DNA of 64,000 bases from Eriocheir sinensis (lineage: Eukaryota > Arthropoda > Malacostraca > Decapoda > Varunidae), in contig NW_026111743.1 of NCBI RefSeq assembly GCF_024679095.1, positions 62,001 to 126,000 of the forward strand, written 5' to 3'. Numbering within the stretch: the first letter of the stretch is position 1; every line of letters starts with the position of its first letter. Made by a program: the position numbers and the translations under genes. Of the stretch, positions 32,972 to 49,000 are shown one piece after another. The notes under the pieces are model-generated. The model was given only the letters and a program-made list of their open reading frames with translations, had not been told where the DNA came from and made no database searches.

Positions 32972-33294
32972 GGGTGGTAGGGCTTCTCGGAAATTTGTGT
33001 CCTGCCGCGCGATCTTGGGCCCCACCCTCGCGAGCAACTCCTGGAACATGGGGCTCTCCATCCTCATGAAGTTAAAGTATATGTCTGGGTCGCTCAAGGG
33101 TAGATCGCGCAGCAGGTTATCGTGAAACCCCTGCCCTACGCCGTCTCGCAGCCATGTCCGGACTCACACCCTCCGCCTCCAGGCTGGCCTGTGGGCTGCT
33201 AACGCCCTCCTCAGGTGCACCCCATCAAGGTCAACTGCACCAGAGATAGTTGCAGATACATGTAGTAGTAGAATTGATCGTCTGGAAGATCCAT
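32972..33294 (-). pseudogene. PIF/Harbinger transposase, N-terminal fragment
   Basis: From an ATG at 33294 the minus strand gives MDLPDDQFYYYMYLQL. A shift and a TGA (probably an old Trp codon) follow, then WLRDGVGQGFHDNLLRDLPL and DPDIYFNFMRM. The next words, ELLARVGPKIARQDTNFREA, are characteristic of HARBI1-like Harbinger transposases just before the helix-turn-helix. The sequence ends abruptly after ALPPG at a palindromic junction, so the DDE nuclease domain is gone. Confidence 0.75.
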
Positions 33295-33459
33295 GACTCT
33301 GGTGTTGTGCGGCGCTGTGTGCCTTTGGTGCTCTTCAGTGGCTGGCAGACGTGCGTCCTGGCGCTCCAACGTCCTCAGGCGATCTGGCTATCTTGTGCGA
33401 GGTTTGCCCTTAAATATACAAAAACATATTTTTTCTATAATTTCCCTATAGTTTACGTT

Positions 33460-33990
33460 AATGGCCGCAGATGGATCTATGTCGCCTATAGCAGGCTACC
33501 ATCGGCGATATTGTGTAGGCGGTTGTCGGCTAGACGGTTGCCGTCGGCCGGCTATGGCCGGCTATTGTGGGAGGCAATCACCACCACAATACCGCCGACA
33601 CTTGTGAAAATTGGGTGGCGACAGGCCGGCGACATGCCGCCGACAGCCTGCAACATGCCGGCAACACATGGCGACAACCTGCGACAGGTTTAAATTTCCT
33701 CTCAAAACTACGTATCGGCGGCTATCGGCTATAGTCGCCGATTAGTATGACCTTTTGTCGCTGACTAACTCCGACTGTCGCCTTTTGTCGCAGATGACAA
33801 TCACCATATGTCACCGACTATTGCAGTCCATCGGCGACTTTTTTTTAAAGGGTCAGTCGCGCCGAATGGCAGACAATCGGGGTTTATCGGCAATGACGGT
33901 CGCAATTGGTTTCCGACAAGCGCCCACACCCGCCAGTTAACCGACAAAACTAGAATTTCGTCGCCGACACTAGGCAAATCGGGCTGTCGC
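33460..33990. repeat. cluster of CGGCGAC/GTCGCCG short repeats
   Basis: Many copies of the heptamer words CGGCGAC, GCCGACA and GTCGCCGA occur in both orientations, often as small inverted pairs (for example GGCCGGCTATGGCCGGC near 33545). They lie upstream of the Harbinger transposase start, where subterminal repeats of that transposon would be expected. Confidence 0.5.
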
Positions 33991-34105
33991 GGGATATCGC
34001 GCGCTGTCTGCCGCCAGTGGGATGAGGGTCTGAGAGCCGTCAGCATGAGAGCGTTACACATGTACTCGACGGTCCAGAGCCGTCACCGGGGCTGTACGGG
34101 TTAAA

Positions 34106-34192
34106 ATGGCTCTCTACATCCTCAGCGAGACTCTTGACAGACCTTACCTTATCTCTCTTCAAGAGTCCTACGCGACATTGCCCTATGATGAT
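34106..34192 (+). other. candidate short exon
   Basis: ATG 34106 opens a frame (MALYILSETLDRPYLI, YATLPYDDE) that reaches GAAG|GTAATAA, a donor-like site, just before an (AAT)n run. Codon use looks balanced, but the length is too short to judge and no partner exon is visible. Confidence 0.2.
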
Positions 34193-34196
34193 GAAG

Positions 34197-34224
34197 GTAA
34201 TAATAATGATAATAATAATAATAA

Positions 34225-34280
<56 letters not shown>

Positions 34281-34345
34281 GTAGCAGTAGTAGTAATATT
34301 AAGATTATAATAATGATAATTATGATGATAATTATAATAAGTTAA
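34197..34345. repeat. (AAT)n microsatellite and AT-rich continuation
   Basis: AAT units dominate from 34197 to about 34280. They then degrade into GTA, ATT and ATG units. Confidence 0.95.
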
Positions 34346-35030
34346 CACACTTAATTTCCCCATAGTCGAGGCAGCGGCGGGCGCCGACCAAGCGGTCATA
34401 ATACGTCCGTTAAAGATAATAGTAATACTGAATATAATAATATCAAAGGTATTAGTACTCGACAATAAATAAATAGGTAAAATCATGATAATTCATTGGA
34501 AAATTCAAACCAGATATGGAGAATACCTGTAACTCCTTAAATCGTATCTCGATACTTGTGAAGACTCCTCAGTACTCTGCCCTTTCTTTCCATTGGAGGA
34601 TTAAAATGTCAAGCGTTGTATCGATGAATCAAACGCCTAAACATGGCGGCAGTTCCTACTTTAGTTATACATTCATGGAATTCCTGATCGTGTAATTATG
34701 GGATGCCGACGCGTGAACTTTCCCTGAGAGGCTGGTATGCCTCTTTGTTGACACTGGGCAGCGACAGAGTGGCGGATTGAGCGGATGTTCCGGTGATACG
34801 ATCAATGCCTAATAGGTATGAGTAAGTTTAGGGAAATGTTGAATAAAGAGGAGAGTAGGAGGAAAATAAAAAATAAACATAATGGAAGATGGAGAGATAG
34901 AGGAGGAGATGAAGATCATGAACCCACTCTACGTGATCCCAGATTAGTGCCCATACTATGTTTAACCTCTTCAATCTTCATTATTCTTCATCCTGTGCTC
35001 ATCCTCTATGTTCTCCTTTTCAATCACTAT

Positions 35031-35033
<3 letters not shown>
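34346..35033. other. unassigned
   Basis: No family or RNA gene is recognised. The frame beginning at 34818 continues through (AG)n repeats and is not convincing. Confidence 0.35.

Positions 35034-35068
<35 letters not shown>
35034..35068. repeat. (AG)n microsatellite
   Basis: A perfect dinucleotide run. Confidence 0.95.
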
Positions 35069-35071
<3 letters not shown>

Positions 35072-35241
35072 TTCATTTGATTTGATCAATTTATTACGCC
35101 TAGTGGGCGTCAGACAAGTGTAAAAATAGTGAAATACAATATTTTGTAAACATGAAACAGGGTCTCACGATAAACATAGACAAAATAATAGTGAATCAGG
35201 TAAACGTCAAGTTACATGGAAGACAACAGATATCCATTAGC

Positions 35242-35283
<42 letters not shown>

Positions 35284-35300
35284 ACACACACAGACAGACA

Positions 35301-35341
<41 letters not shown>

Positions 35342-35619
35342 AAAGAAATAAAGGAACAAATGCAGAATTCATTCAGTATCCACCAAAGTGTGGATATTGT
35401 ACAAGAATTTCATCCAAAATGTCTTCCTTTAACAAATATTTACAAAGATTGATCAAATCTTGGTCCTGTGGCAGCAGACGTCTAACAATGGGACATTCTA
35501 AGCAATATGATGGATCGTATTGGCTGCAGGACGGTCCCACAGTCTGCATGAGGAGTGATGAGGTACATCAATCGCCTGTGATACCTGCCACAACGGTCGG
35601 TACCCCAGCCTTAGCCTGT
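35069..35619. other. unassigned, with (CA)n at 35244-35334
   Basis: This segment borders the satellite. It contains a compound (CA)n/(CAGA)n run. The part after it (CATTCTAAGCAATATGATGG, TGGCTGCAGGACGGT) looks like single-copy or old transposon sequence that I cannot name. Confidence 0.4.
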
Positions 35620-38600
35620 ATGTATTTTGTATGTACATTTCAATTCAAATTTTGCTTATTTTAGCTGTATTTTGTATATATATTTTCATACAAATTTAAT
35701 AACTTTTGTGTATTTTAGTATATAGTTTAATACAAATTTACGATATTTTATGTGTATTATGTATATTTATATTTATACAAATACACATTCTTTTACTGGT
35801 ATTTTGTTTATTTATTTTGATACGATTTTTATGTATATTTTGTATTCATTTTTTAATAAGGATTTACTTCATTTTATGTGTATTTTGTATATATTTTTAT
35901 AGAAATCAACGTTATTTTATGTGTATTCGTATATATATTTTGAAACAAATTTACATTGTTTTATATGTATTTTGCATATCTATTTCAATACAAATTTACC
36001 TTATAGTATGTGCATTTTTTATATTTATTTTAACTCAAATTTTAATATTTTATGTGTATTTTGGTATATATATTTTTATAAAAAAAAATGCGTTATTTTA
36101 TGGCTATTTTGCATCTTTATTTTCATACAAATTTACATTATTTTATTAATATTCTGTGTATTTATTGTTGATACGATTTTACATTATTCTATTTGTGTTT
36201 TGTATATATTTTTTATACATATTTACATTATTTAATTAGTATTTTGTATAAATATTTGATACAAATTTACGTTATTTTAAGTGTATATGTTTATATATTT
36301 TCATTCAAATTTCAATTATCTTATGTGTATTTTGTATATGTATTTCAATACAAATTTACCTAGTTTTATGTGTATTTTGTATATATATTTTGTTTATTGA
36401 TTTTGACGAGAATTTAAATTATTTAAAGAGAATTTTGTATATATATTTCTATATTTCTATATTCGTATATAGATTTTTAAACAAATTTACACTTTTATGT
36501 GTATTTTGCATATTTTTTCAATACAAACTTACCTTATTGTATATGCATTTTGTACATTAGTTTTAATACAAATTTTATTATTCTATGTGTATTTTTGTAT
36601 ATGTATTTTTATAAAAATATGCTTTATTTTATGGGTATTTCGCATCTTTATTTTCATACTAATTTACGTTATTTTATTGATATTCTGCTCATTCATTTTG
36701 ATTCGATTTGAAATTATTCTATGTGTATTTTGTATATATTTTTCATACAAATTTACGTTATTTTATGTGTATTTGTTTATATATTTTGACACAAATTTAC
36801 AATATTTTATGGTTATTTAGTATATATATTTCAAAAGAAATTTACCTAGTTTTATGTGTATTTTGAATATCTATTTTCGTACAAACTCAAATTATTTCTA
36901 TGTATTTTTGTATATATTTCAATACAAATTTTAGTTATGTTATGTGTATTTTGTAAATCTATTTTCATTCAAATATATATTATTTTATTGTTATTTTGTT
37001 GATTTATATTGATACGAATTTACATTATTTTATATGTACTTTTTATATATATATTTTTATACGCATTTACATTATTTAATATTTATTTTGAATATATAAT
37101 TTTATACAAATTCATATATTTATGTGTATTTGTATATATATTTTCATATAAATTTACATTATTTTATGTGTATTTTGTACATATATTTCATTACAAATTT
37201 ACCTTATTTTATGTTTATTTTGTATGAGTATTTTGTACATTTATATTTATACAAATACACATTCTTTTATTGATATTGTGTTTATTTATTTTGTTTCGAA
37301 TTTATATTATTTTATGTGTATTTTTTTTACATTTTTTTATACGTATTTACCTAATTTTATGTGTATTTTGTATATATATTTTTATAGAAATCTACGTTAT
37401 TTTATGTGTATTCGTATATATATTTTGAAACAAATTTACATTGTTTTATATGAATTTTTGCATATCTCTTTCAATAGTTTACCTTATTGTATGTGCATTT
37501 TGTATATTTATTTCAATACAAATTTAAATATTTTATGTGTATTTTGGTATATATATTTTTATAAGAAATGCGCTATTTGATGGGAATTTTGCATCTTTAT
37601 TTTCATACAAATTTACATTATTTTATTATTATTCGGTGTATATATTTTTATACGATTTTACATTGTTTTATTTGTTTTTTGTATATATTTTTTTATACAT
37701 ATTTACATTATTTAATGTGTATCTTGCATATATATTTCATACAAATTTATTATCTATTATTTATTTTCATACAAATACACATTCTTTTCATGATATTTTG
37801 TTTATTTATTTTGACACGAATTTACATTACTTAATATGTATTTTATATATATATATTTTTATACGTATTTACATAATTTCATGTGTATTTTGTATATATA
37901 TTTCTATAGAAATCTACGTTATTTTATGTGTATTCGTATATATATTTTGAAACAAATTTACACTGTTTTATTTGTATTTTACGTTTTTTTTCAATACAAA
38001 TTTATCTTATTGTATGTCTGCATTTTGTATATTAATTTTAATACAAATTTAATTATTGCATGTGTATTTTTGTATATGTATTTTTTAAAAAAAATATGCT
38101 TTATCTTATGGGTATTTTGCATCTTTATTTTCATACAAATTTAAATTATTTTATTGATATCCTGTGTACTTATTTTGATACGATTTTACATTATTCTATG
38201 TATAACAAAAATAAATACAGAATACACAAAAATAGATATGCAAAATACATATAAACAATGTAAATTTGTTTCAAAATATATATACGAATACACATGAAAA
38301 AAGGTAGATTTCTATAAAAAAAAATATACAAAATACACATAAAATTAAGTAAATACGTATAAAAAATGTATACAAAATACACATAAAATAATGTAAACTA
38401 GTATCAAAATAAATAAACAATACCAATAAAAGAATGTGTATTTGTATGTATATATATATACAAAATACACATTAAATAATATAAATTTGTTTAAAACTAT
38501 ACAAAATACACATGAAATGATGTAAATATGTATAAAAATATATATAAAAAATACACATTAAATAATGTAAATTCGCGTCAAAATAAATAAACAAAATATC

Positions 38601-41600
38601 AATAAAATAATGTGTATTTGTATGAAAATAGATATACAAAATACACATAAAATAACCTAAATTTGTATCAAACTATATACAAAAATACACAAAAATATTT
38701 TAAATTTGTATGAAAATAAATATACAAAATACAGATAAAATTAGGTAAATTTGTATTGAAATACATACACAAAATACACATAAAATAATGTAAATTTGAA
38801 TGAAAATACATAAATAAATACACTTAAAATAACGTAAATTTGTATAAAAATATATGAACAAAACGCAAATAGAATAATGTAAAATCGTATCAAAATAAAT
38901 ACACAGAATATTAATAAAATAATGTAAATTTGTATGAAAATAAAGAAGCAAAATACCCATAAAATAACGCATTTTTTTTATTTATAAAAATATATATACC
39001 AAAATACACATCAAAAAATTAAATTTGTATTAAAATAAATATACAAAAAACACATACAATAAGGTAAATTTGTATTGAAATAGATATGCAAAATACATAT
39101 AAAACAATGTAAATTTGTTTCAAAATATATATACGAATGCACATAAAATAACGTAGATTTCTATAAAAATATATATACAAAATACACATAAAAAGAAGCA
39201 AATACGTATAAAAAAAAGTATAGAGTAAATTTCTATGAAAATATATATTCAAAATACATATAAAATTATGTAAATAAGTATAAAAATATATATATCAAAT
39301 ACACCTAAAAAAATGAAAATTCGTATCAAAATAAATAAACAAAATTCCGATAAAAGAACGTATATTTGTAGGAAAATAAATATACAAAATACACATAAAA
39401 TTACGAAATTTTGAATAAAAATATATACAGAAAAACAAAAAAAAAATCAATTTGTATGAAAATAGATATACAAAATACACATATAATTAGTTAAATTTCT
39501 ATTTAAATACATGTACAAAATACAAATAAAATAATGTAAATTTGTATGAAATGAAAACAAATTCACATAAAATAACGTACCTTTGTATAAAATAGATATA
39601 CAAAATATACATAGAATAATGTAAAATCGTATCAAAATAAATACACAGAATATCAATAAAATAATGTAATTTTGTATGAAAATAAAGATGCAAAATACCC
39701 ATAAAATAAAGCATATTTTTTTAAAAATATATATACAAAAATACACATAGAATAATTAAATTTGTATTAAAATTAATATACAAAATGCAGGTACAATAAG
39801 GTAAATTTGTATTGAAAAAATATACAAAATGCACATAAAAGTGTAAATTTGTTTAAAAATCTATATACGAATATACATAAAATAACGTAGATTTCTATAG
39901 AAATATATATACAAAATACACTTGAAATGATGTAAATACGTATAAAAATATATATATATATACAAAATACACATTAAATAATTTAAATTCTCGTCAAAAT
40001 AAATGAACAAAAAATCAATAAAAAAATGTGTATTTGTATGAAAATAGATATACAAAATACTCATAAAATAACCTAAGTGTGTATAAAACTATATACAAAA
40101 ATACACAAAAATAATCTAAATTTGTATGAAAATAAATATACAAAATACACATAAAATTAGGTAAATTTTATTGAAATACATATACAAAATACACATAAAA
40201 TAATGGAAATTTGAATGAAAATATATAAACATATACACTTAAAATAACGTAAATTTGTATCAAATATATATACAAAATACACATTAAATAATGTAAATAT
40301 GTATAAAAAAAAACATATACAAAACACAAATAGAATAATGTAAAATCGTATAAAAAAAAATACACAGAATATTAATAAAATAATGTAAATTTGTATGAAT
40401 ACACATAAAATAACGTTGATTTCTATAAAAAATATATACAAAATACACATAAAATGAAGTAAATACGTATAAAAAAATAAATACAAAATACACATAAAAT
40501 AATGTAAAATCGTATCAAAATAAATAAACAAAATACCAATAAAAGAATGAGAATTTGTATAAATATAAATATACAAAATACACATAAAATATCGTAAATT
40601 TGTATAAAACTATATACAAAAATACACAGAAGTAATTAAAGTTGTTGGAAAATAGATATATAAAATACAGCTAAAATAAACTAAATTTGAATTGAAATAT
40701 ATATACAAAATACATAAAATAATGTAAATTTATATCAAAATATTTATACAAATACATATAATAACGTAGATTTGTTTAAAAATATATAAACAAAATGCAC
40801 ATTAAGTAATGTAAATACGTATAAAAAATATGAACAAAATACACATATAATCATGTAATTCGTATCAAAATAAATAAACAAAATAACAATAAAATAATGT
40901 AAATTTGTGAGAAAACATATACAAATAACGCAAATTTCTATAAAAATATATGTACAAAAATGCACATAAGATAAAGTAAATTTGCATAAAAATATATATA
41001 CAAAACACACATTAAATAATGTAAATGAGTACATAAAATAACCTAAATTTGTATAAAACTATATACAAAAAAACACAAAAATAATTTAAATTTGTATGAA
41101 AAGAAATATACAAAATACACGTAAAATTAGGTAAATTTGTATTGAAATACATACACAAAATACACATCAAATAATGTAAATTTGTATGAAAATAAAGATG
41201 CAAAATTCCCAAAAATTATCGCATTTTTTATAAAAATAAATATACCAAAATACACATAAAATATTTTAATTTGTATTGAAATAAATATACAAAATGCATA
41301 TACAGTAAGGTAAATTTGTATTGAAAGAGATATTCAAAAATACATAAAAAACAATGTAAATTTGTTTCAAAATATATATACGAATACACATAAAATAAAG
41401 TAGATTTCTATAGAAATATATATACAAAATACATATGAAATTATGTAAATACGTATAAAAATATATATACAAAATACATATCAAATAATATAAATTCGTG
41501 TCAAAATAAATAAACAAAATATCATGAAAAGAATGTGTATTTGTATGAAAATAGATAATAGATAATAAATTTGTATAAAATATATATGCAAGATACACAT

Positions 41601-43836
41601 TAAATAATGTATATATGTATAAAAAAGTAAATACAAAAAACAAATAGAATAATGTAAAATCGTATCAAAATAAATACACCGAATATTAATAAAATAATGT
41701 AAATTTGTATGAAAATAAAGATGCAAAATTCCCATAAAATAGCGCATTTCTTATAAAAATATATATACCAAAATACACATAAAATATTTAAATTTGTATT
41801 GAAATAAATATACAAAATGCACATACAATAAGGTAAATTTGTATTGAAAGAGATATGCAAAAATACATATAAAACAATGTAAATTTGTTTCAAAATATAT
41901 ATACGAATACAAATAAAAAAACGAAGATTTCTATAAAAATATATATACAAAATACACATAAAATTAAGTAAATACAAATAAAAAAATGTATACAAAATAC
42001 ACATAAAATAATGTAAATTCGAATTAAAATAAATAAAGAAAATACCAATAAAAGAATGTGTATTTGGATAAATATAAATATACTAAATACACATACAAAA
42101 TAAATATAAATTAAGGTAGATTTGTAATAAAATATATGTACAAAATACACATAAAATAATGTAAATTTATATGAAAATATATATACAAATACACATAAAA
42201 TACCATGAATTTGTATAAAAATATATATTCAAAATACATATTAAATAATGTAAAAGCGTATACAAATATATATACAAAGTACATATAAAATAATGTAAAT
42301 TCGTATCAATATAAATCAACAAAACACCAATAAAATAATATATATATGAATGAAAATAAATTTACAAAATACACATAACATAACTAAAATTTGTATTAAA
42401 ATATATACAAAAATACATAGAAATAATTTAAGTTTGTATGAAAATAGATATACAAAATACACATAAAACTAGGTAAATTTCTTTTGAAATGTATATACAA
42501 AATACCCATAAAATATTGTAAATTTGTGTCAAAATATATAAACAAATACACATAAAATAACGTAAATTTATATGAAAAATATATACAAAATACACATAGA
42601 ATAATGTCAATTCGTATCAAAATGAATGAGCAGAATATCATAAAAATAATGTAAATTTGTATGAAAATAAAGATGCAAAATACCCAAAAAATAAAGCATA
42701 TGTTTATAAAAATACAGATACAAACATACACATCGAACAATTAAATTTGTATTAAAATTAGTATACAAAATGCGTATATAATAAGATAAATTTGTATAGA
42801 AAAAAAAAACATACACGTTTACTCATACAAATTTATATTATTTTATTGGTATTTTGTTTATTTATTTTCATACGAATTACATGGTTATATGTGTATTTTG
42901 TACACATTTTTTTATACGTATTTACATTATTTAATGTGTATTTTATTTACATATTTTCATACAAATTTACGTTATTATATGTGTATTTGTATAAATATTT
43001 TGATACAAATTTACTTTATTTCATGTATTTTGTATATATATTTCAATTCAAATTTAGCTTATTTTGTGTGTATTTTGTATATATTTTCATACAAAATTTA
43101 ATTACATCTGTGTATTTTGTATATAGTTTTATATAAATTTACGTTATTTTATGTGTATTTTGTATATTTATACAAATACACATTCTTTTATTGGTATTTT
43201 GTTTATTTATTTTGATACGAATTTACATTATTTTATGTGTATTTTGTATACATTTTTTTATACGTATTTACTTCATTTTATGTGTATTTTGTATATATAT
43301 TTATAGAAATCTACGTTATTTTATGTGTATTTGTACACATATTTTGAAACAAATTTACATTGCTTTATATGTATTTTGCATATCTATTTCAATACAAATT
43401 TACCTTATTGTATGTGTTTTTTATATATTTATTTTAATACAAATCTAATTTTTTTATGTGTATTTTGGTATATATATTTTTATAAATAAAAAAAATGCGT
43501 TATTTTATGGATATTTTGCCTCTTTATTTTCATACAAATTTACATTATTTTATTAATATTCTGTGTATTTATTTTGATACGATTTTACATTATTCTATTT
43601 GTGTTTTGTATATATTTTTTTATACAAATTTACGTTATTTTAAGTGTATTTGTTTATGTATTTTCATTCAAATTTACATTATTTTATGTGAATTTTGTAA
43701 ATGTATTTCCATACAAATTTACCTAATTTTATGTGTATTTTGTATATTTATTTTCATACAAATTTAAAATATTTTTGTGCATTTTTGTATATAGTTTGAT
43801 ACAAATTTAGGTTATTTTATGTGTATTTTGAATATC

Positions 43837-43996
<160 letters not shown>

Positions 43997-45845
43997 AATA
44001 TAAATTCGTGTCAAAATAAATAAACAAAATATCATGAAAAGAATGTGTATTTGTATGAAAATAGATAATAGATAATAAATATGTATAAAATATATATGCA
44101 AGATACACATTAAATAATGCAAATATGTATAAAAAAGTATATACAAAAAACAAATAGAATAAAGTAAAATCGTATCAAAATAAATGCACTGAATATTAAT
44201 AAAATAATGTAAATTTGTATGAAAATAAAGTTGCAAAATTACCATAAAATAGCGCATTTCTTATAAAAATATATATACCAAAATACACATAAAATTTTTA
44301 AATTTGTATTGAAATAAATATACAAAATGCACATACAATAAGGTAAATTTGTATTGATAGAAATATGCAAAAATACATTTAAAACAATGTAAATTTGTTT
44401 CAAAATATATATACGAATACAAATAAAAAAACGTAGATTTCTATAAAAATATATATACAAAATACACATAAAATTAAGTAAATAAGTATAAAAAAATGTA
44501 TACAAAATACACATAAAATAATGTAAATTCGAATTAAAATAAATAAACAAAATACCAATAAAGGAATGTGAATTTGGATAAATATAAATATACAAAATAC
44601 ACATACAAAATGAACATAAAATAAGGTAGATTTGTAATAAAATATATGTACAAAATACACATACAATAATGTAAATTTATATGAAAATATATATACAAAT
44701 ACACATAAAATACCATGAATTTGTATAAAAATATATTTTCAAAATAAATATTAAATAATGTAAAAGCGTATAAAAATATATATACAAAGTACATATAAAA
44801 TGAAAATTAGGATGCAAAATACCTATAAAATAACGCATTTTTTAAAATTATTGATACCAAAATACACATAAAATATTTGAACTTGTATTAAAATAAATAT
44901 ACAAAATGCACATTCAATAAGGTAAATTTGTATTGAAATAGATATGCAAAATACATATAAAATAATGTAAATTTGTTTCAAAATATATATACGAATACAC
45001 ATAAAATAACGTAGATTTCTATAAAAATACATATACAAAATACACATAAAATTAAGTAAATACGTATAAAAAATGTATACAAAATACACATAAAATAATG
45101 TAAATTCGTATATATGTAAATAAACAATATACCAATAAAAGAATGTGTATTTGTATAAATATAAATATACAAAATGCACATAAAATAACGTAAATTTATG
45201 TAAAACTATATACATAAAATAACGCAAATTTCTATAAAAATATATGTAGAAAAATGAACATGAGATAAATTTGCATAAAAATATATATACAAAACACACA
45301 TTAAATAATGTAAATGAGTATAAAAATATGTATACAAAATACCTATGAAATAATCTAAATTCGTATCGAATTAAATTAAGAAATACCAATAAAATAATGT
45401 AATTTTGGATGAAAATATATATACTAAATACTCATAAAATAACCTAAATACAAATACAAATATACACATAAAATAATTTAAAATTGAATGAAATAAATAT
45501 ACAAAATAAACATAAAATAAGGTAAATTTGTAATGAAATATATGAAAAAATACACATAAAATAATATAAATTTGTATGAAAATATATATACAAATACACA
45601 TTAAATAACATGAATTTGTATAAAATTTGTATCAAAATATATACTTATACACACAATAAAATAACGTAATTTTTTTATGAAAATGTATATACAAAATACA
45701 CATAAAATAATTTAAATACGTAGAAAAATATATATACAAAAAACACATAAAATAATGTAAATATGTATGAAAATATGTAAACAAATACACATAAAATAAT
45801 GTAAATATGGATAAAATATATATACAAAATGAACATTAAATAATG

Positions 45846-46024
<179 letters not shown>

Positions 46025-49000
46025 TCGTATCAAAATAAATAAAGAGAATATCAATAAAATAATGTAAATTTGTATGAAAATAAAGATGCAAAATATCCAT
46101 ATAATAACGCATATTTGCATAAAAATATATATACAAAAATACATATAAAATAATTAAATTTGTATTAAAATAAATATACAAAATGCACGTACAATAAAGT
46201 AAATTTGTATTGAAATAGATATGCAAAATACACATTAATAATGTAAATTTTTATCAAAATATATATACGAATACTCATAAAATAGAGTAAATTTCTATGA
46301 AAATATACATTCAAAATAGATATACAAAATACACATATAACTAGTTAAATTTGTATTTAAATACATGTACAAAAAACAAATAAAATAATGTAGATTTGTA
46401 TGAAATGAAAACAAATACATTTTATATAAAATATATATACAAAATACACATAGAATAATGTAAAATCATATCAAAATAAATACACAGAATATCAATAAAA
46501 TAATGTAAATTTGTATGAAAATAAAGATGCAAAATACCCATAAAATAAAGCATATTTTTATAAAAATACATATACAAAAATACACATAGATTAATCAAAT
46601 TTGTATTAAAATTAATATACAAAATGCACATACAATAAGGTAAATTTGTATTAAAAAAATATGCAAAATACACATAAAACAATGGAAATTTGTTTCAAAA
46701 TATATATACGAATACACATAAAATAACGCAGATTTCTATAGAAATATATATACAAAATACACTTGAAATAATGTAAATACGTATAAAAATATATATACAA
46801 AATACACATTAAATAATGTTAATTCGTGTCAAAATAAATAAACAAAATATCATGAAAAGAATGTGTATTTGTATGAAAATAGATACACAAAATACACATA
46901 AAATAACCTAAATTTGTATAAAACTATATACAAAAATACACAAAAATAATTTAAACTTGTATGAAAATAAATATACAAAAAACATAAAATTAGGTAAATT
47001 TGTATTGAAATACACATAAAATAATGTAAATTTGAATGAAAATATTTAAACATATAGACTTAAAATAACGTAAATTTGTATCAAATATATATACAAAAAA
47101 CACATTAAATAATATAAATATGTATAAAAAAATATATACAAAACACAAATAAAATAATGTAAAATCGTATCAAAATAAATACAGAAAATATTAATAAAAT
47201 TATTTAAATTTGTATGAAAATTAAAATGCAAAATACCCATAAAATAACGCATTTTTTATAAAAATATATATACGAAAAAACATAAAATATTTGATTTTGA
47301 ATTAAAATAAATAGATATACAATATACACATAAAATAAGCTAAATTTGAATTGAAATATATATACAAAATACATAAAATAATGTAAATTTGTATCAAAAT
47401 ACTTATACAAATACACATATAATAACGTAAATTTGTATAAAAATATATAAACAAAATACACATTAAATAATGTAAATACGTATAAAAAAATGTACAAAAT
47501 ACACAAATAATCATGTAATTCGTATCAAAATAAATAGACAAAATACCAATAAAATAATGTAAATTTCTATGAGAAAACATGTACAAAATACACATAAATA
47601 ACGCAAATATCAATAAAAATATATATAATATAATATATTTTTATACATATTTAAAATATTTAATGTATATTTTGTATATATATTTTATCCAAATTTACGT
47701 TATTTTGTATGTATTTGCTTATATATTTTCATACAAATTTACATTATTTTATGTGAGTTTTGTATATGTATTTCAATACAAATTTGCCTAACTTTATGTG
47801 TATTTTGCATATTTATTTTCAAACAAATTTAAATTTTTTTGTGTATTTTTGTATATATTTTTATACAAATTTGAGTTATTTTATTTGTTTTTTGTATATA
47901 TATTTTCCTACAAATATAAATTCTTTTATTGGAATTTTGTGTATTTAATTTTTTACGAATTTACATTATTTTATGTGTATTTTGTATTTATATTTTTCTA
48001 CGTATTTAAATTATTATTATGAAAATATATAAACAAATACACTTAAAATAACATAAATTTGTATAAAATATATATGCAAGATACATATTAAATAATGTAA
48101 ATGTGTATAAAAAATATATATACAAAAAACAAATAGAATAATGTAAAATCGTATCAAAATAAATACACAGAATATCAATAAAATAATGTAAATTTGTATG
48201 AAAATAACGAAGCAAAAGTCCCAAAAATTATCGCATTTTTTATAAAAATATATTTACAAAAATACACATAAAATTAAATTTGTATTCAAATAAATATGCA
48301 AAATGCATATACAGTAAGGTAAATTTGTATTGAAAGAGATATTCAAAAATACATATAAAACAATGTAAATTTGTTTCAAAATATATATACGAATACACAT
48401 AAAATAAAGTAGATTTCTATAGAAATATATATACAAAATACATATGAAATTATGTAAATACGTATAAAAATATATATACAAAATACATATCAAATAATGT
48501 AAATTCGTGTCAAAATAAATAAACAAAATATCATGAAAAGAATGTGTATTTGTATGAAAATAGATAATAGATAATAAATTTGTATAAAATATATATGCAA
48601 GATACACATTAAATAATGTAGATATGTATAAAAAAAAAGTATATACAAAAAACAAATAGAATAATGTAACATCGTATCAAAATAAATACACCGAATATTA
48701 ATAAAATAATGTAAATCTGTATGAAAATAAAGATGCAAAATTCCCATAAAATAGCGCATTTCTTATAAAAATATATATACCAAAAAACACATAAAATATT
48801 TAAATTTGCATTGAAATATATATACAAAATGCACATACAATTAGGTAAATTTGTATTGAAAGAGATATGCAAAAATACATATAAAACAATGTAAATTTGT
48901 TTCAAAATATATATACGAATACAAAAAAAAACCTAGATTTCTATAAAAATATATATACAAAATACACATAAAATTAAGTAAATAAGTATAAAAAAATGTA

